A stretch of 36,197 bases of DNA from Nevskia sp. (GCF_021732705.1 NZ_JAKFUM010000006.1:1-36197); one strand, 5' to 3'. Numbered from the stretch's first letter, positions 8,267-17,057 are shown. Notes: generated from the letters alone by a model not told the origin. Numbers and translations are program-made.

Positions 8267-9042
8267 ACGCCGCCGTGCCGCCGCTGGTGCAGGACGCGGG
8301 CATTCCGCTGGACCTGTTCATCCAGACGCTGACCGAGCAGCTCGACAAGGCCCAGGCGTCGATGGCGATCAAGGCGCGCATCGGCAAGCTGCCGCTGACC
8401 TTCGCAGTGAAGGATGTCTCGCTCGACCTGCGGACCTTCGTCAACATCGTCGACGACGACATCTACCTGCGCCCGGCCGGTCCCGGCGATGCCGCCGCCA
8501 GCACGATGAAGTTCTCGCTGACCACGATCACCAAGTCGATGGTCGAGGAGAACGCCGTGTCGTACGAGGTCGAGGACACCCGGCTCAATCTGAAGGAAGC
8601 GCTCGGCGACCAGATTTCGGACGAGGAACAGCGGCGGCTCGAACGCATCGGCGTGCGCACCGTCACCCAGCTCGACGAGCTGAAGAAATCGGCCGGCGCC
8701 GATGTCATCGCCCGCCTCGCGCGGCTGCCGGTCAACCGCCTGCAGCAGGCGCTGCTGTCGGCGGCGGCGCCGCGCGTGACGAAAGTCGAATCGCCGGCAT
8801 CCGGTGCCGGCGAGCCGGCCGCGCGCGTGCACCTGCGCGCGCCCGGCCTGCGCGGCGGCGTGCTGCCGCAGGTGCGGGCGGCCGGACTCGAAGTGCCGGT
8901 GGTCGCCGCCCCCGATGGCGGGCTGGTGCTGGCGCCGCTGGCGAGCCAGCTCGGCTGCGAGGCCGAACTCGACTACGGCAATGGCGAAGTCGGCCGGGTT
9001 GCGCTGGCCGATGGCAGCGTCGGCCGCTGGGAGGGACGATGA
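8263..9042 (+). CDS. Trypco2-like domain + helix-hairpin-helix-like protein
   Basis: The product has 259 residues. Residues 13-92 (IPLDLFIQTLTEQLDKA, KLPLTFAVKDVSLDLRTFV, STMKFSLTTI) fit the Trypco2 pattern: an N-terminal 'IPL..FI..L..QL..A' helix followed by an 'LPFtV..V.vdL' strand. Residues about 120-165 (EQRRLERIGVRTVTQLDEL, LARLPVNRLQQAL) look like a helix-hairpin-helix or DUF4332-like helical repeat, often a DNA- or protein-binding fold. Residues about 190-259 form a beta-rich domain (RVHLRAPGLRGGVLPQVRAAG) like an Ig or carboxypeptidase-regulatory fold. It overlaps both neighbours by 4 nt (ATGA), so it is likely made in fixed ratio with the subtilisin that follows. An adaptor between peptidase and target is plausible but unproven. 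Confidence 0.72.
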   Translation: MNAAVPPLVQDAGIPLDLFIQTLTEQLDKAQASMAIKARIGKLPLTFAVKDVSLDLRTFVNIVDDDIYLRPAGPGDAAASTMKFSLTTITKSMVEENAVSYEVEDTRLNLKEALGDQISDEEQRRLERIGVRTVTQLDELKKSAGADVIARLARLPVNRLQQALLSAAAPRVTKVESPASGAGEPAARVHLRAPGLRGGVLPQVRAAGLEVPVVAAPDGGLVLAPLASQLGCEAELDYGNGEVGRVALADGSVGRWEGR

Positions 9043-10454
9043 ACACCGCGTCGATCCTGCGCAGCTCCGATGGCCTGCCGGAGCGCCTGCCGCGCCGGCT
9101 GCTGCTGACCCTGCGGCTCGGCGAGACCCCGGAACACCTGCCGCCCCCGCGGCACGCGCGGCGCGGCGGCATCGCGCTGGCCGAGAGCATCGATGGCGGG
9201 CCGATCGACCGCATCCTGCGCCATCACGGCGAAGCGCTCGGCGCCGCCCATCTGCACGCACCGCGCCGGGCGACGACGCGCTTCGACGACATCGAGCAGA
9301 TCAGCGGCGTCGCCCGCGTGCTGCGGGTCCGCGTGGTCAACGACGCCGGACTGCCGGCGCTGGTCGACGCGCTGTCGCAGCTGCACAAGGTCGAACGGGT
9401 CAGCGTCGATCGCTGCTGCCGCATGCCGTTCGATGTCGGGCAGGCGCCGTCGCGCAGCGCGATCGATCCATTCGCCGCACGCGACCAGATCCGCCTCGCC
9501 GAAGCGCTGGGCTACGAGCCGGGCGATCCGGCGATCGTCATCGGCCTCGCCGATTCCGGCGTCGCGCTTGGTCATGCCGAACTGCACGAGCGCCTGCGCG
9601 CGGGCTTCGACACCGTGGACCTGAGCGACGCCATGACCGGTGGCGCGCGGCTGTTCGGCGACGACCGCGGCATCGACACCGATCCCAGCGACGAGGTCGG
9701 CCACGGCAGCGGCTGTGCCGGCATCATCGCCGCGCTCGGCGAGGCGATGCCGACCGGTGCCGGCGGCCGCTGCAGCCTGACGCCGGCGCGCGTGCTCGGC
9801 ACCGCCCTCGGCGCCAACGGCAAGCGCCTCGGCATCGGCGCGCTGACCAACATCGATGCCGGCATGAAGCGGCTGATCGATCTCGGCGCGAAGGTCATCA
9901 ACATGAGCTTCGGCACGCCGGCCTCGGCCCTGCGGCCGGACGATCCGCTGCCGCATGCGGAGATCGTGGCCTATGCCCGCGCGCGCGGCGTGATCCTGGT
10001 GGCCGCCAGCGGCAACTCCGGAGCGGCCGAGCGCTTCTACCCGGCCGCGCATGACGGCGTGATCGCGGTCGGCTCGGTCGACTGCGACAACCGCCCGAGC
10101 CGCTTCAGCACGCGCGGCGAGCACGTGGCGCTGTGCGCGCCCGGCCGCGACATCCTGACCTGCGGCCTCGACGGCCTCCAGCACGCCACCGGCACCAGCT
10201 TCGCGTCGCCGTTCGTGGCCGCGATCTGCGGCCTGATGGTGGCCCGCGCCGAGCGCCGCGCCTACGCCCTCGGCGCGGCCGACTGCCGCGACCTGCTGAT
10301 GCGCACCGCGCGGCCGTTCGCGCAGGCCGGCGTCGACGGCTGCGGCCACGGCGTGCTCGACGCGCTCGCCGCGCTGCAAGCCCTGGATGCGCACATCGAC
10401 GACGCGATCGACGCCGACGAGCGCGCCTCCACCGACTGGGAGAACGCCGCCTGA
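9039..10454 (+). CDS. Intracellular subtilisin-like serine peptidase (S8)
   Basis: The 471-residue protein has a complete S8 catalytic set: Asp172 in IGLADSGVALGH, His222 in EVGHGSGCAG, oxyanion Asn326 in VAASGNSG, and Ser387 in GTSFASPFVAA. The first ~150 residues precede the catalytic core and probably act as a prodomain or inhibitory/recognition domain (VARVLRVRVVNDAG, LPALVDALSQLHKVERVSV has the I9 propeptide flavour). It has no signal peptide, which is unusual for subtilases and implies action in the cytoplasm on co-expressed proteins. Candidate substrates are the neighbouring paralogues or the triple-peptidase protein (inference). The start overlaps the upstream Trypco2-like gene by 4 nt. 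The protein ends in an acidic tail (DDAIDADERASTDWENAA). Confidence 0.9.
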   Translation: MNTASILRSSDGLPERLPRRLLLTLRLGETPEHLPPPRHARRGGIALAESIDGGPIDRILRHHGEALGAAHLHAPRRATTRFDDIEQISGVARVLRVRVVNDAGLPALVDALSQLHKVERVSVDRCCRMPFDVGQAPSRSAIDPFAARDQIRLAEALGYEPGDPAIVIGLADSGVALGHAELHERLRAGFDTVDLSDAMTGGARLFGDDRGIDTDPSDEVGHGSGCAGIIAALGEAMPTGAGGRCSLTPARVLGTALGANGKRLGIGALTNIDAGMKRLIDLGAKVINMSFGTPASALRPDDPLPHAEIVAYARARGVILVAASGNSGAAERFYPAAHDGVIAVGSVDCDNRPSRFSTRGEHVALCAPGRDILTCGLDGLQHATGTSFASPFVAAICGLMVARAERRAYALGAADCRDLLMRTARPFAQAGVDGCGHGVLDALAALQALDAHIDDAIDADERASTDWENAA

Positions 10455-10476
10455 CCGGCGGCCTCGAGGACCGGCC

Positions 10477-12393
10477 ATGGCCACGAAGAAGACACGAACG
10501 AGAGCCGGCAGCGCGCCGCCCGCCGTCCCCGGCGATGCGATGACGGCATTCATTGCTGGAAGCGGAGGAACGCAACCTCCGGGCGGAACACCTAATGATC
10601 CGAATGGAGGTAGCACCATGAATCGCATCTTGCTGGTCGATCTGAGCGAGCGGGAACTGAAGGCACGGCGCGCGCTGGAGTCGCAGGCGCAACGCCTGAA
10701 GAATCTGTCCGAACGGCGCGACGGCGCCGGCCTGACCCCGGATCAGGAAGCGGATCTCGAGCGCTTCGTCGAACTGCTCGACAGCGACAGTCCGGTCGAC
10801 GAGTTCTATCAGGTCGTGGCATCGACCTATACCCAGCGCAGCTGGCAGCAGATGCTGGAGTCGGACGAAGGCGAGGGGGACTACATCCTCAAGCATGGCC
10901 TGTTCGGCAGCCAGCGCGGCGTGCCGACCCCGAGTGCGCTCGGCGAGAAGGAGCAGGAGATCGCCGGCATCTGCGGCCTGCTGCAGCTCGACAACATCGT
11001 CGACGCCAAGCGCACCAACTTCCGGCGCAAGGTCGCCGAGGCGCAGGGCGAGTACCGCGAGAACCGCGAGCTGTTCGATGCCGTGTTCGCGCGGCTCAAC
11101 GGCAAGTTCGTGGTGCGGCTGCAGAGCCAGATCGACAAGATGCAGGTCGGTGCCGAAATCATCGGCTGCATCCGGCCCGACCAAAGCATTTCCAGCCGCA
11201 GCAAGCGCGGCACCAAGAACGGCCCGTCGACCGAGGGCCTGATTCCGGCGAGCGGCGATCTGGTCAACGCGATCAGCGCGAGGAGCGCGGCCGCCGTCGT
11301 CCGTCGTCTGGCCGAAGACCGGGTCAGCGCCAATGATCCGTGGCTGAACAGCCGCATCGACAACGGCTTCGACCTGCAGACCGGCGTCGTCGGCGGAGCG
11401 CCGGCGTCGGCGATCGAGATCATGCTGCCGGACCTCGAAGAAAGCGTGGATGTCGAGATCGTCAAGGAGAACCTGCATGCGATGCAGGCCCACTACTTCG
11501 CGTTCATGCTCGAGGAGATGCGCCTGTTCCAGGTGGTCGAGAAGATCGTCGACCTGTTCCGGCAGGGCCTGCTGCCGCTCGGCCGCGGCAAGGCCGGCGA
11601 CTACCTGTACAAGTACTACAAGACCGCCTCGACCCGGATCACCGAAAGCGAGCGCCGCGACATCTACGTGCGGGCGTTCGGCGCGCCGGGCGGCGATCCG
11701 GAAGCGAACCTGCCGAACCGCGAGTTCAACGAGCTGTTCCTGCGCTTCGTCTCGGCGGTGTCGAACTTCTCGCGCCAGAACACGATCGAGAAGCTGCTGC
11801 GCAACTCGCTGCCGATGGCGGTGAGCCAGGAGCAGGTGCGCAAGTCGGCGCGCGATCTTGCCGCCAACCTGTCGCTGCATGGCTACGGCATCGCCTACTT
11901 CGCGGCGACCGAGCTGCAGTCGACGATCCTCGAATTCCGCGACGTGCTGTCCGACCCGGAAGTGAAGGGCGCGTTCGGCGCGCGCGACATGTGGCAGGTG
12001 ATCGATCAGGTCAACGTCAACTACTTCGGCGGCGCCAAGAACACGCAGCGCTTCAGGACGCAGGCCCGCGCCGGCGCGATCATCATCCGCTGGCTGGCCA
12101 ACAACCACGAGCGGCTGACCGGCCGCTACGGCACCGACGTGCTGTCGGTCGCCAGCCTCAACGACCCGGCGCTGCGCGGCTTCGGCAGCGATCAGCCGAC
12201 GGTGACGCCGAGCGACTGGGATCTGGTGCAGTCCTGCGAGCAGTGGCTGGCGGTCGGCGGCGTGCAGGACACCAGCATCGAACAGTACTCGCAGCCGATC
12301 GAATCGCCGGTGATGACGTCGCGGCCGATCGACATCCCGCCGGCCGCGCGCGATGTGCTGAGCGCCGCCGGCATCAGCCTGCCGGGCATGTAG
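10477..12393 (+). CDS. Large helical protein with C-terminal domain duplicated in a second gene
   Basis: The product has 638 residues from ATG 10477 (cgagga 7 nt upstream). An in-frame ATG at 10618 with ggagg 7 nt upstream would give 591 residues starting MNRILLVDLSERELKARR. The first 47 residues are disordered and basic, so either or both starts may be used. From residue 48 the protein is strongly helical and charged, with probable coiled-coil stretches (LKARRALESQAQRLKNLSER, RRKVAEAQGEYRENRELF). Residues about 339-548 (HYFAFMLEEMRLFQVVEKI, RITESERRDIYVRAFG, AYFAATELQSTILEFRDVL) align by eye with most of the product of 16132-17052. I know no family for this domain. There is no enzyme motif or export signal, and it probably forms a scaffold or subunit of a complex (inference). 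Confidence 0.78.
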   Translation: MATKKTRTRAGSAPPAVPGDAMTAFIAGSGGTQPPGGTPNDPNGGSTMNRILLVDLSERELKARRALESQAQRLKNLSERRDGAGLTPDQEADLERFVELLDSDSPVDEFYQVVASTYTQRSWQQMLESDEGEGDYILKHGLFGSQRGVPTPSALGEKEQEIAGICGLLQLDNIVDAKRTNFRRKVAEAQGEYRENRELFDAVFARLNGKFVVRLQSQIDKMQVGAEIIGCIRPDQSISSRSKRGTKNGPSTEGLIPASGDLVNAISARSAAAVVRRLAEDRVSANDPWLNSRIDNGFDLQTGVVGGAPASAIEIMLPDLEESVDVEIVKENLHAMQAHYFAFMLEEMRLFQVVEKIVDLFRQGLLPLGRGKAGDYLYKYYKTASTRITESERRDIYVRAFGAPGGDPEANLPNREFNELFLRFVSAVSNFSRQNTIEKLLRNSLPMAVSQEQVRKSARDLAANLSLHGYGIAYFAATELQSTILEFRDVLSDPEVKGAFGARDMWQVIDQVNVNYFGGAKNTQRFRTQARAGAIIIRWLANNHERLTGRYGTDVLSVASLNDPALRGFGSDQPTVTPSDWDLVQSCEQWLAVGGVQDTSIEQYSQPIESPVMTSRPIDIPPAARDVLSAAGISLPGM

Positions 12394-12442
12394 ATCCCTC
12401 GCGCAGCCACGCCACGCACGCGACATTCATCAGGAGCACGCC

Positions 12443-13495
12443 ATGCGCGAGTATCCCCGCGGGAAACGGCCGATGGCCGAACACGTCAAGCATTCGCTGG
12501 CGATGGCCGCCCACCGGCTGGGCACGCGCGATCCGCTGCCGCTGGTCGGCCGCATGGTCGATCAGGCGTTCAGCCTGCCGGAAGACGATGCCAGCTATGC
12601 CCGCAATCGACTGGCGCCCGGTGCCGTGCCGTACGAGCCGTCGTTCTCCGAAGCCGAGCCCGACACCCTGCGCTTCACCATCCAGCCGCTGCCGCCGGAT
12701 GCGCCGCCGATTGCCCGGCGCGATGAAGCGACGCGCGAGATGCGCCGGCTGATCTCGCCGATCTTCGGCAACGAGGCGCTGCGCTGGTTCGATTCGCGCA
12801 GCGAGGAATGGCGCGGCATGGGCGGGCTGGGCTGGATGAGCTACGGTGCCTGGTTCGGCAGTGCCTTCGACGAGGATGGCCTGTACGCCGCGAAGATTTA
12901 CTACGAGCTGCTGCCGTCGCAGATCGGCGCGCTGGCACCGGGGCTCGCGCGGCTGACGCGGACTGCGATGGACGTGATGCCGACCCTGATGCCGATCTTC
13001 ACCTCGATCGGCTGCAAGCGCGACGCCGGCAGCCAGCGCGTCAGCTTCATGCATCGCGGACCGCTGACCGTGTCGTCGCTCGGGCCGCTGATGAACCAGC
13101 TCGGCATCGGCCATCAATTGCCCAGCCTGATGCGGGTGGTCGGCGTGGCCTTGGGCGGCCGCTTCGAGCTGCCGGATGGCGGCGTGCTGATCGGCCTGCG
13201 CGAAGGTGCGGATGGCCCGGAGCTCAAGCTCGAGATCCTGCTCGCGGCAATGCCGGACCTGCCGTCGCGCTTCCTCGACCTGCTGAAGCTCGGTCTGGCC
13301 GAACGGCCGCGCCAGCTCGCGGCACTCGATCGCTGGCTCGGCGCCTTCGGCATGCAGGACGCCAGCGAGCAAGGCAGCTTCTCGGTCCTGAGCGTGCGGG
13401 TCACGCCGCGCGCGCAGGCGCGCATCAGCCTGTACGTGCGACCGATCGAGTTCGAGCTGCGCGACACCATCGATCAGGGCCGCATCCTCCAGTAG
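12443..13495 (+). CDS. Uncharacterised alpha/beta protein of the peptidase block
   Basis: The product has 350 residues, with aggag about 7 nt before ATG 12443. The sequence alternates helices with paired strands: WFGSAFDEDGLYAAKIYYEL, RLTRTAMDVMPTLMPIF, GGRFELPDGGVLIGLREG, ELKLEILLAAMP, and near the end SFSVLSVRVTPRAQARISLY followed by VRPIEFELR. Lys/Tyr-containing strands such as AKIYYEL and ISLYVRP recall the repeated alpha-beta-beta-alpha units of ABBA-type (aromatic/peptide) prenyltransferases, but I cannot align it with confidence and offer this only as a fold hypothesis. It has no signal peptide or membrane segment. It lies 49 nt after the large helical protein gene and 31 nt before the first of two adjacent paralogues. 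Confidence 0.72.
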   Translation: MREYPRGKRPMAEHVKHSLAMAAHRLGTRDPLPLVGRMVDQAFSLPEDDASYARNRLAPGAVPYEPSFSEAEPDTLRFTIQPLPPDAPPIARRDEATREMRRLISPIFGNEALRWFDSRSEEWRGMGGLGWMSYGAWFGSAFDEDGLYAAKIYYELLPSQIGALAPGLARLTRTAMDVMPTLMPIFTSIGCKRDAGSQRVSFMHRGPLTVSSLGPLMNQLGIGHQLPSLMRVVGVALGGRFELPDGGVLIGLREGADGPELKLEILLAAMPDLPSRFLDLLKLGLAERPRQLAALDRWLGAFGMQDASEQGSFSVLSVRVTPRAQARISLYVRPIEFELRDTIDQGRILQ

Positions 13496-13526
13496 TTCCC
13501 GCCCCGCGCCACCGCGAGCCTCGAAC

Positions 13527-14855
13527 ATGAGCCACGCCCCGCAAGCTGCTTCCGTCGGCGGACCTCCGGTCAGCCGTGAAACCCGCGACGCCGCGCGCGT
13601 TGCCGTCCGTGACCTGCTGGAGCGCAGCGATGCCTTCAAGCAGCTGTCGCCCGACAAGCGTCAGGCGCTGGCGCAGGGTCTGGTGCAGATCGGCAGCTAT
13701 CTGGCCGAGCCGGACGGCGTGCGTCTGAAGCCCGAACAGCAGAGCGAGCCGGTGCGGGCGCTGGCCGACGATGGTCGCCGCCTGGCGCAGAAGAAATCAC
13801 CCGATGAAGACGCGGTGCCGGAATTCAGGGCCCAGGCCGCGCGCGAGGGCGCAGCCGTGGCCGGGGCGCTGCTTGATCAGGTCGACTTTCCGGCGTTCTG
13901 TTCGGGCCTGATCAACGGCGTGTTCCATTCGATCGTGCAGAGCTCGATCGAGCAGATGGAGGCCTACGCCAAGATGGTGGCGGACGTCTCGAAAAGCCTG
14001 AACCAGTTCCGCGACGACAACACCACGCAGAACCAGGGCCGCGATCATCTGGTCGAGCAGTTCCCGGACGTGTTCCAGATCAGCGTCGGCGGCGATGACG
14101 ACTTCGGCAGCTTCGGCGGCGGTGGCGGTGGCGGTAGCGGTGGCGGACCGAAGGTGACCCTGCGCGACGATGTCGACACCCGGGCGGCGATCGAGAAGAT
14201 CAACCGCACGCTGCCGCTCGACAAGCCGCTGGAGAAGCTCGACAACGACGTCGCCGAGTCGATCCTGGTCTCGGCCGCACGAACCCAGATGGCGACCAGC
14301 CGCCAGCAGCTGCTCGCGACGATGGTGCTGCTCGGCATCAACCGCATCGTCGTCACCGACGGCAAGCTGCAGGCCAAGGTCCAGTACGAGTTCCAGGCCC
14401 GCGACAACTTCCAGTACCGCAGCAGCGCCCAGAAATACGACTACGACCGCGAGCTGAAGAACACCACGAGCCAGGGCGCCTACGAGAGCGACCGCCAGGA
14501 CAGCCGCACCGGCGCCTCGTCGTCGTACAACAAGGATGCCGGCTACCAGTCGCAGGGCGCGACCCGCAACGCCAGCTACTACGCCAAGGGCGAGTACAAG
14601 AACACCGCGCAGCCGGTGATCACCCTGTCGAAGGCGTCGACCACCTCGATCGACGCCAACATCCAGACCAAGGCGCAGCTGGCCGGTCTGATGGAAGTGA
14701 ATTTCAAGAGCGACTACCTGCCGCTGGAGAAGCTGGCGAATCCGGAGTCGATCGCCCAGATCCAGTTCAACGCGCAGCCGGGCATGACCAAGACGCTGGC
14801 CTCGCGGCCGGCGGCACCGGCAGCGGCGGCGACGCCACCGGCGGCCACGCCGTGA
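13527..14855 (+). CDS. Paralogue 2 of the four-member family
   Basis: The product has 442 residues. Module N (22-64) reads ARVAVRDLLERSDAFKQLSP, then RQALAQGLVQIGSYLAEPDG. Module A (117-182) has VDFPAFCSGLINGVFHSIV, QMEAYAKMV and FRDDN. A Gly-rich linker (197-207, eleven residues, almost all Gly) separates A from module B (246-293), which has RQQLLATMVLLGINRIVVTDG and AKVQYEFQARD. Residues 295-370 are Tyr/Asn/Ser/Gln-rich (YRSSAQKYDYDREL, SYYAKGEYKNTAQP), an extended low-complexity insert unlike the other paralogues. Module C (about 380-430) has LMEVNFKSDYLPLEKLANPE. The shared modules with variable inserts suggest that subunits of one assembly differ in exposed segments (inference). It contains no recognised catalytic residues. 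Confidence 0.78.
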   Translation: MSHAPQAASVGGPPVSRETRDAARVAVRDLLERSDAFKQLSPDKRQALAQGLVQIGSYLAEPDGVRLKPEQQSEPVRALADDGRRLAQKKSPDEDAVPEFRAQAAREGAAVAGALLDQVDFPAFCSGLINGVFHSIVQSSIEQMEAYAKMVADVSKSLNQFRDDNTTQNQGRDHLVEQFPDVFQISVGGDDDFGSFGGGGGGGSGGGPKVTLRDDVDTRAAIEKINRTLPLDKPLEKLDNDVAESILVSAARTQMATSRQQLLATMVLLGINRIVVTDGKLQAKVQYEFQARDNFQYRSSAQKYDYDRELKNTTSQGAYESDRQDSRTGASSSYNKDAGYQSQGATRNASYYAKGEYKNTAQPVITLSKASTTSIDANIQTKAQLAGLMEVNFKSDYLPLEKLANPESIAQIQFNAQPGMTKTLASRPAAPAAAATPPAATP

Positions 14856-14892
14856 TGTCCGTCTGATCCCGACCTGAGCGCCGAGCCCGACC

Positions 14893-16110
14893 ATGACCAC
14901 GACCGCCGCGGCCCCGAGCGATTCCCGCCATCCGGCCTGGCTCGACGACGAGACCCTGGCCGCCGTGCGGCCGCAGGTGCGCCGTCTGCTCGAATCCTCG
15001 CCCGGCTTCCGCGCACTGCCGCCGGCGGAGCAGCAGGACATCGCCCGCAACATGGTGCGCGTGGCCTCGTACATGGCCAATCCCGACGGCCTGGCGAAGC
15101 AGGAACTGACGCCGGGGCAGGGCATCCTCGCCAAGGCGCAGGCCGATGCCGGCGTCGACAACGCGAAGAAAAAGGCCTCGGACAAGGTCGGCACGTTCGC
15201 CGGCGCCGATTTCAAGGGGGGCGCGATCAAGGAAGGCACGCAGCAGTTCAAGGAACTGGTCGGCTCCGTGAACTTTCCCGAGTTCGTCGGCGGGCTGATC
15301 CAGAACGTGTTCCAGGCCATCGTCACGGCGTCGATCCAGCAGATGAACGCCTACGCCGCGATGCTCAAGTCGGTGTCGCAGTCGGTCAACGATTTCGCCC
15401 AGGACAACATCTCGACCAACAACGCTCGCGACTGGCTGGTGCAGAAGTTTCCGGATGCGCTGGATCTCGACGAGAGTGGTGCCGGCGACGACAGCGCGCC
15501 GAGGATCACGGTCAAGGCCGACGACGCCGATGCCGCGATCAAGCGCATCAACGAGGAACTGCAACTCGCGAAGCCGGTCAGCGACCTGTCGAACGAGGAA
15601 GACGAGGCGCGGCTGGTGCAGGCCGCTCGCCTGCAGATGGCGCGCAGTCGCCAGCAGTTGCTGGCGTCGATGGTGCTGCTCGGCATCAACCGCATCGTCG
15701 TCACCGATGGCCTGATCAATGCCAAGGTGGTGTTCGACCTGAAGGCCAGCGATCAGGCCCAGCGCCACGCGCGGGCGTCGCTGTACGACCGCAATGCCAG
15801 CTCCAACACCAATCGCGTGGCGGCCGGAGCCTTCCTGCCGTGGGGCGGCGCGGCGGCGTCGAACGTCAACACCCAGAGCCATGTGACGACGGTGGCCTCG
15901 TCGGTCGACGAGAACTCGGAATCGAAGGCGGAAGTGAAGGCCAAGCTGACCGGCGAGGTGCGGGTCAACTTCAAGTCCGACTACTTCCCGATGGAAAAGC
16001 TGGCATCGCCCGGCATGATCGCCGCGATCCAGGGCAATTCGACGCCGGTGGACCCGAACGTCAAGCCGTCGGAACGCGGCGCGGCCGCCACCGCGCCGGC
16101 GCGTCCCTGA
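14893..16110 (+). CDS. Paralogue 3 of the four-member family
   Basis: The product has 405 residues and is closest in layout to the product of 13527. Module N (about 25-66) reads VRPQVRRLLESSPGFRALPP, then IARNMVRVASYMANPDG. Residues 80-120 are Lys-rich and helical. Module A (121-188) has VNFPEFVGGLIQNVFQAIV, QMNAYAAML, FAQDNISTNNARDWLVQKFP. Module B (240-285) has RQQLLASMVLLGINRIVVTDG then NAKVVFDLKASD. Module C (about 345-380) has KLTGEVRVNFKSDYFPMEKL. It lacks the Gly linker and the Tyr-rich insert. It begins 37 nt after paralogue 2, consistent with a tandem duplication that has since diverged. Function unknown; no enzyme motif. Confidence 0.78.
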   Translation: MTTTAAAPSDSRHPAWLDDETLAAVRPQVRRLLESSPGFRALPPAEQQDIARNMVRVASYMANPDGLAKQELTPGQGILAKAQADAGVDNAKKKASDKVGTFAGADFKGGAIKEGTQQFKELVGSVNFPEFVGGLIQNVFQAIVTASIQQMNAYAAMLKSVSQSVNDFAQDNISTNNARDWLVQKFPDALDLDESGAGDDSAPRITVKADDADAAIKRINEELQLAKPVSDLSNEEDEARLVQAARLQMARSRQQLLASMVLLGINRIVVTDGLINAKVVFDLKASDQAQRHARASLYDRNASSNTNRVAAGAFLPWGGAAASNVNTQSHVTTVASSVDENSESKAEVKAKLTGEVRVNFKSDYFPMEKLASPGMIAAIQGNSTPVDPNVKPSERGAAATAPARP

Positions 16111-16131
16111 GCTTCGGACCGGCCCGGTTCG

Positions 16132-17052
16132 ATGGCGCACGCGCCACCCGTAGCTGCCGCAGCATCCGACGAGCCGGCGTGGGCGGCCGGTCTGGGCCTT
16201 GCGCTGGCCGATGCCGCGGACACGCTGCAGCACTGCAGTCAGGCGCTGGCGGCGGCACTGACCGAACTCGGCGACATCGATCTGCCCGATGGCGCGCCGA
16301 CCCGCGATGACGCCCGCACGCTCGGCCCGCTCGGGCCGTTCTATCTGGCGCGCGAACTGGATCAGGCCGGCGTGCTGCGCGCGGCCGAGCAGGTGGCCGG
16401 GCTCTATGGCAGCGGCGCGATCACGCAGCCGGTCGGTGCGGCCGGGCCCCTGCTGCGGCGCTACTGGCAGGAGCGTCGCAACCGCCTGACCGAGGCCGAG
16501 CGCGGCGAACTGTTCGAGCGCGTGTTCGAAGCGCCGCACTTCGACCGGATGCTGGCCGCGCTGATGCGCGATCTGGCCGCGCATGCCGACAACGGCCCGG
16601 TCGAGGATCTGCGGGAAGCGGTCGCGCTGGAAGTCAGCGCCCGCGCGCTGGCCGAGTTCCTGCTGACCCGCGCCGGCGGCATGACCCTGTTCGCCGCGAC
16701 CGAGATCGTCGCTTCGATCACCGAAGCGCTGGCCTTCCTGCGCGAGCCGGCACTGCATGCCGCGTTCTCGGTGCGCGGGCTGTGGCCGCTGGTGGCGCTG
16801 GCCTCGGGCGATGCCACCGGCGGCTCGACCCGCAGCCTGCAGGATCACGTCGACCGCGCCCGCAATGGCCAGACGGTGCTCGGCTGGCTGGCCCGGGCGA
16901 CGGCCGCTGGCCAGCATCGGCTCGATCTGCGCGCGCCGGACACCGCCGGCGTCATCGCCGCCGCCGAGCGCTGGCTGCTGGCGGCGCCGGCCGCAGCGCC
17001 ACCGCCGACGCTGCCCGGCGCCGGTCGTCGGCGCAGTCTCGTCGCCGGCTGA
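16132..17052 (+). CDS. Helical protein homologous to the C-terminal domain of the 10477 product
   Basis: The product has 306 residues and is Ala/Leu-rich and almost entirely helical. Residues about 70-262 (FYLARELDQAGVLRAAEQV, RLTEAERGELFERVF, TLFAATEIVASITEAL, FLREPALHAAFSVRGLWPL, TVLGWLARA) correspond in order to residues 339-548 of the 638-residue protein (MLEEMRLFQVVEKI, RITESERRDIYVRAF, AYFAATELQSTILEF, VLSDPEVKGAFGARDMWQV, IIIRWLANN). The shared core FAATE and the spacing of motifs make common descent convincing by eye. It lacks the other protein's N-terminal half. I know no named family for the domain. It lies between paralogues 3 and 4, with a gap of 21 nt before and 5 nt after. Confidence 0.75.
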   Translation: MAHAPPVAAAASDEPAWAAGLGLALADAADTLQHCSQALAAALTELGDIDLPDGAPTRDDARTLGPLGPFYLARELDQAGVLRAAEQVAGLYGSGAITQPVGAAGPLLRRYWQERRNRLTEAERGELFERVFEAPHFDRMLAALMRDLAAHADNGPVEDLREAVALEVSARALAEFLLTRAGGMTLFAATEIVASITEALAFLREPALHAAFSVRGLWPLVALASGDATGGSTRSLQDHVDRARNGQTVLGWLARATAAGQHRLDLRAPDTAGVIAAAERWLLAAPAAAPPPTLPGAGRRRSLVAG

Positions 17053-17057
17053 AGGCC

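Noticed and set aside
8139-9038. Upstream extension of the subtilisin reading frame across the Trypco2-like gene
   Set aside because: The extension is Arg/Ala low-complexity and overlaps a better gene; ATG 9039 with its ATGA overlap is the credible start.
10105-12426. Minus-strand open frame of 773 codons
   Set aside because: It shadows the subtilisin and the large helical protein; the composition is biased and no motif is seen.
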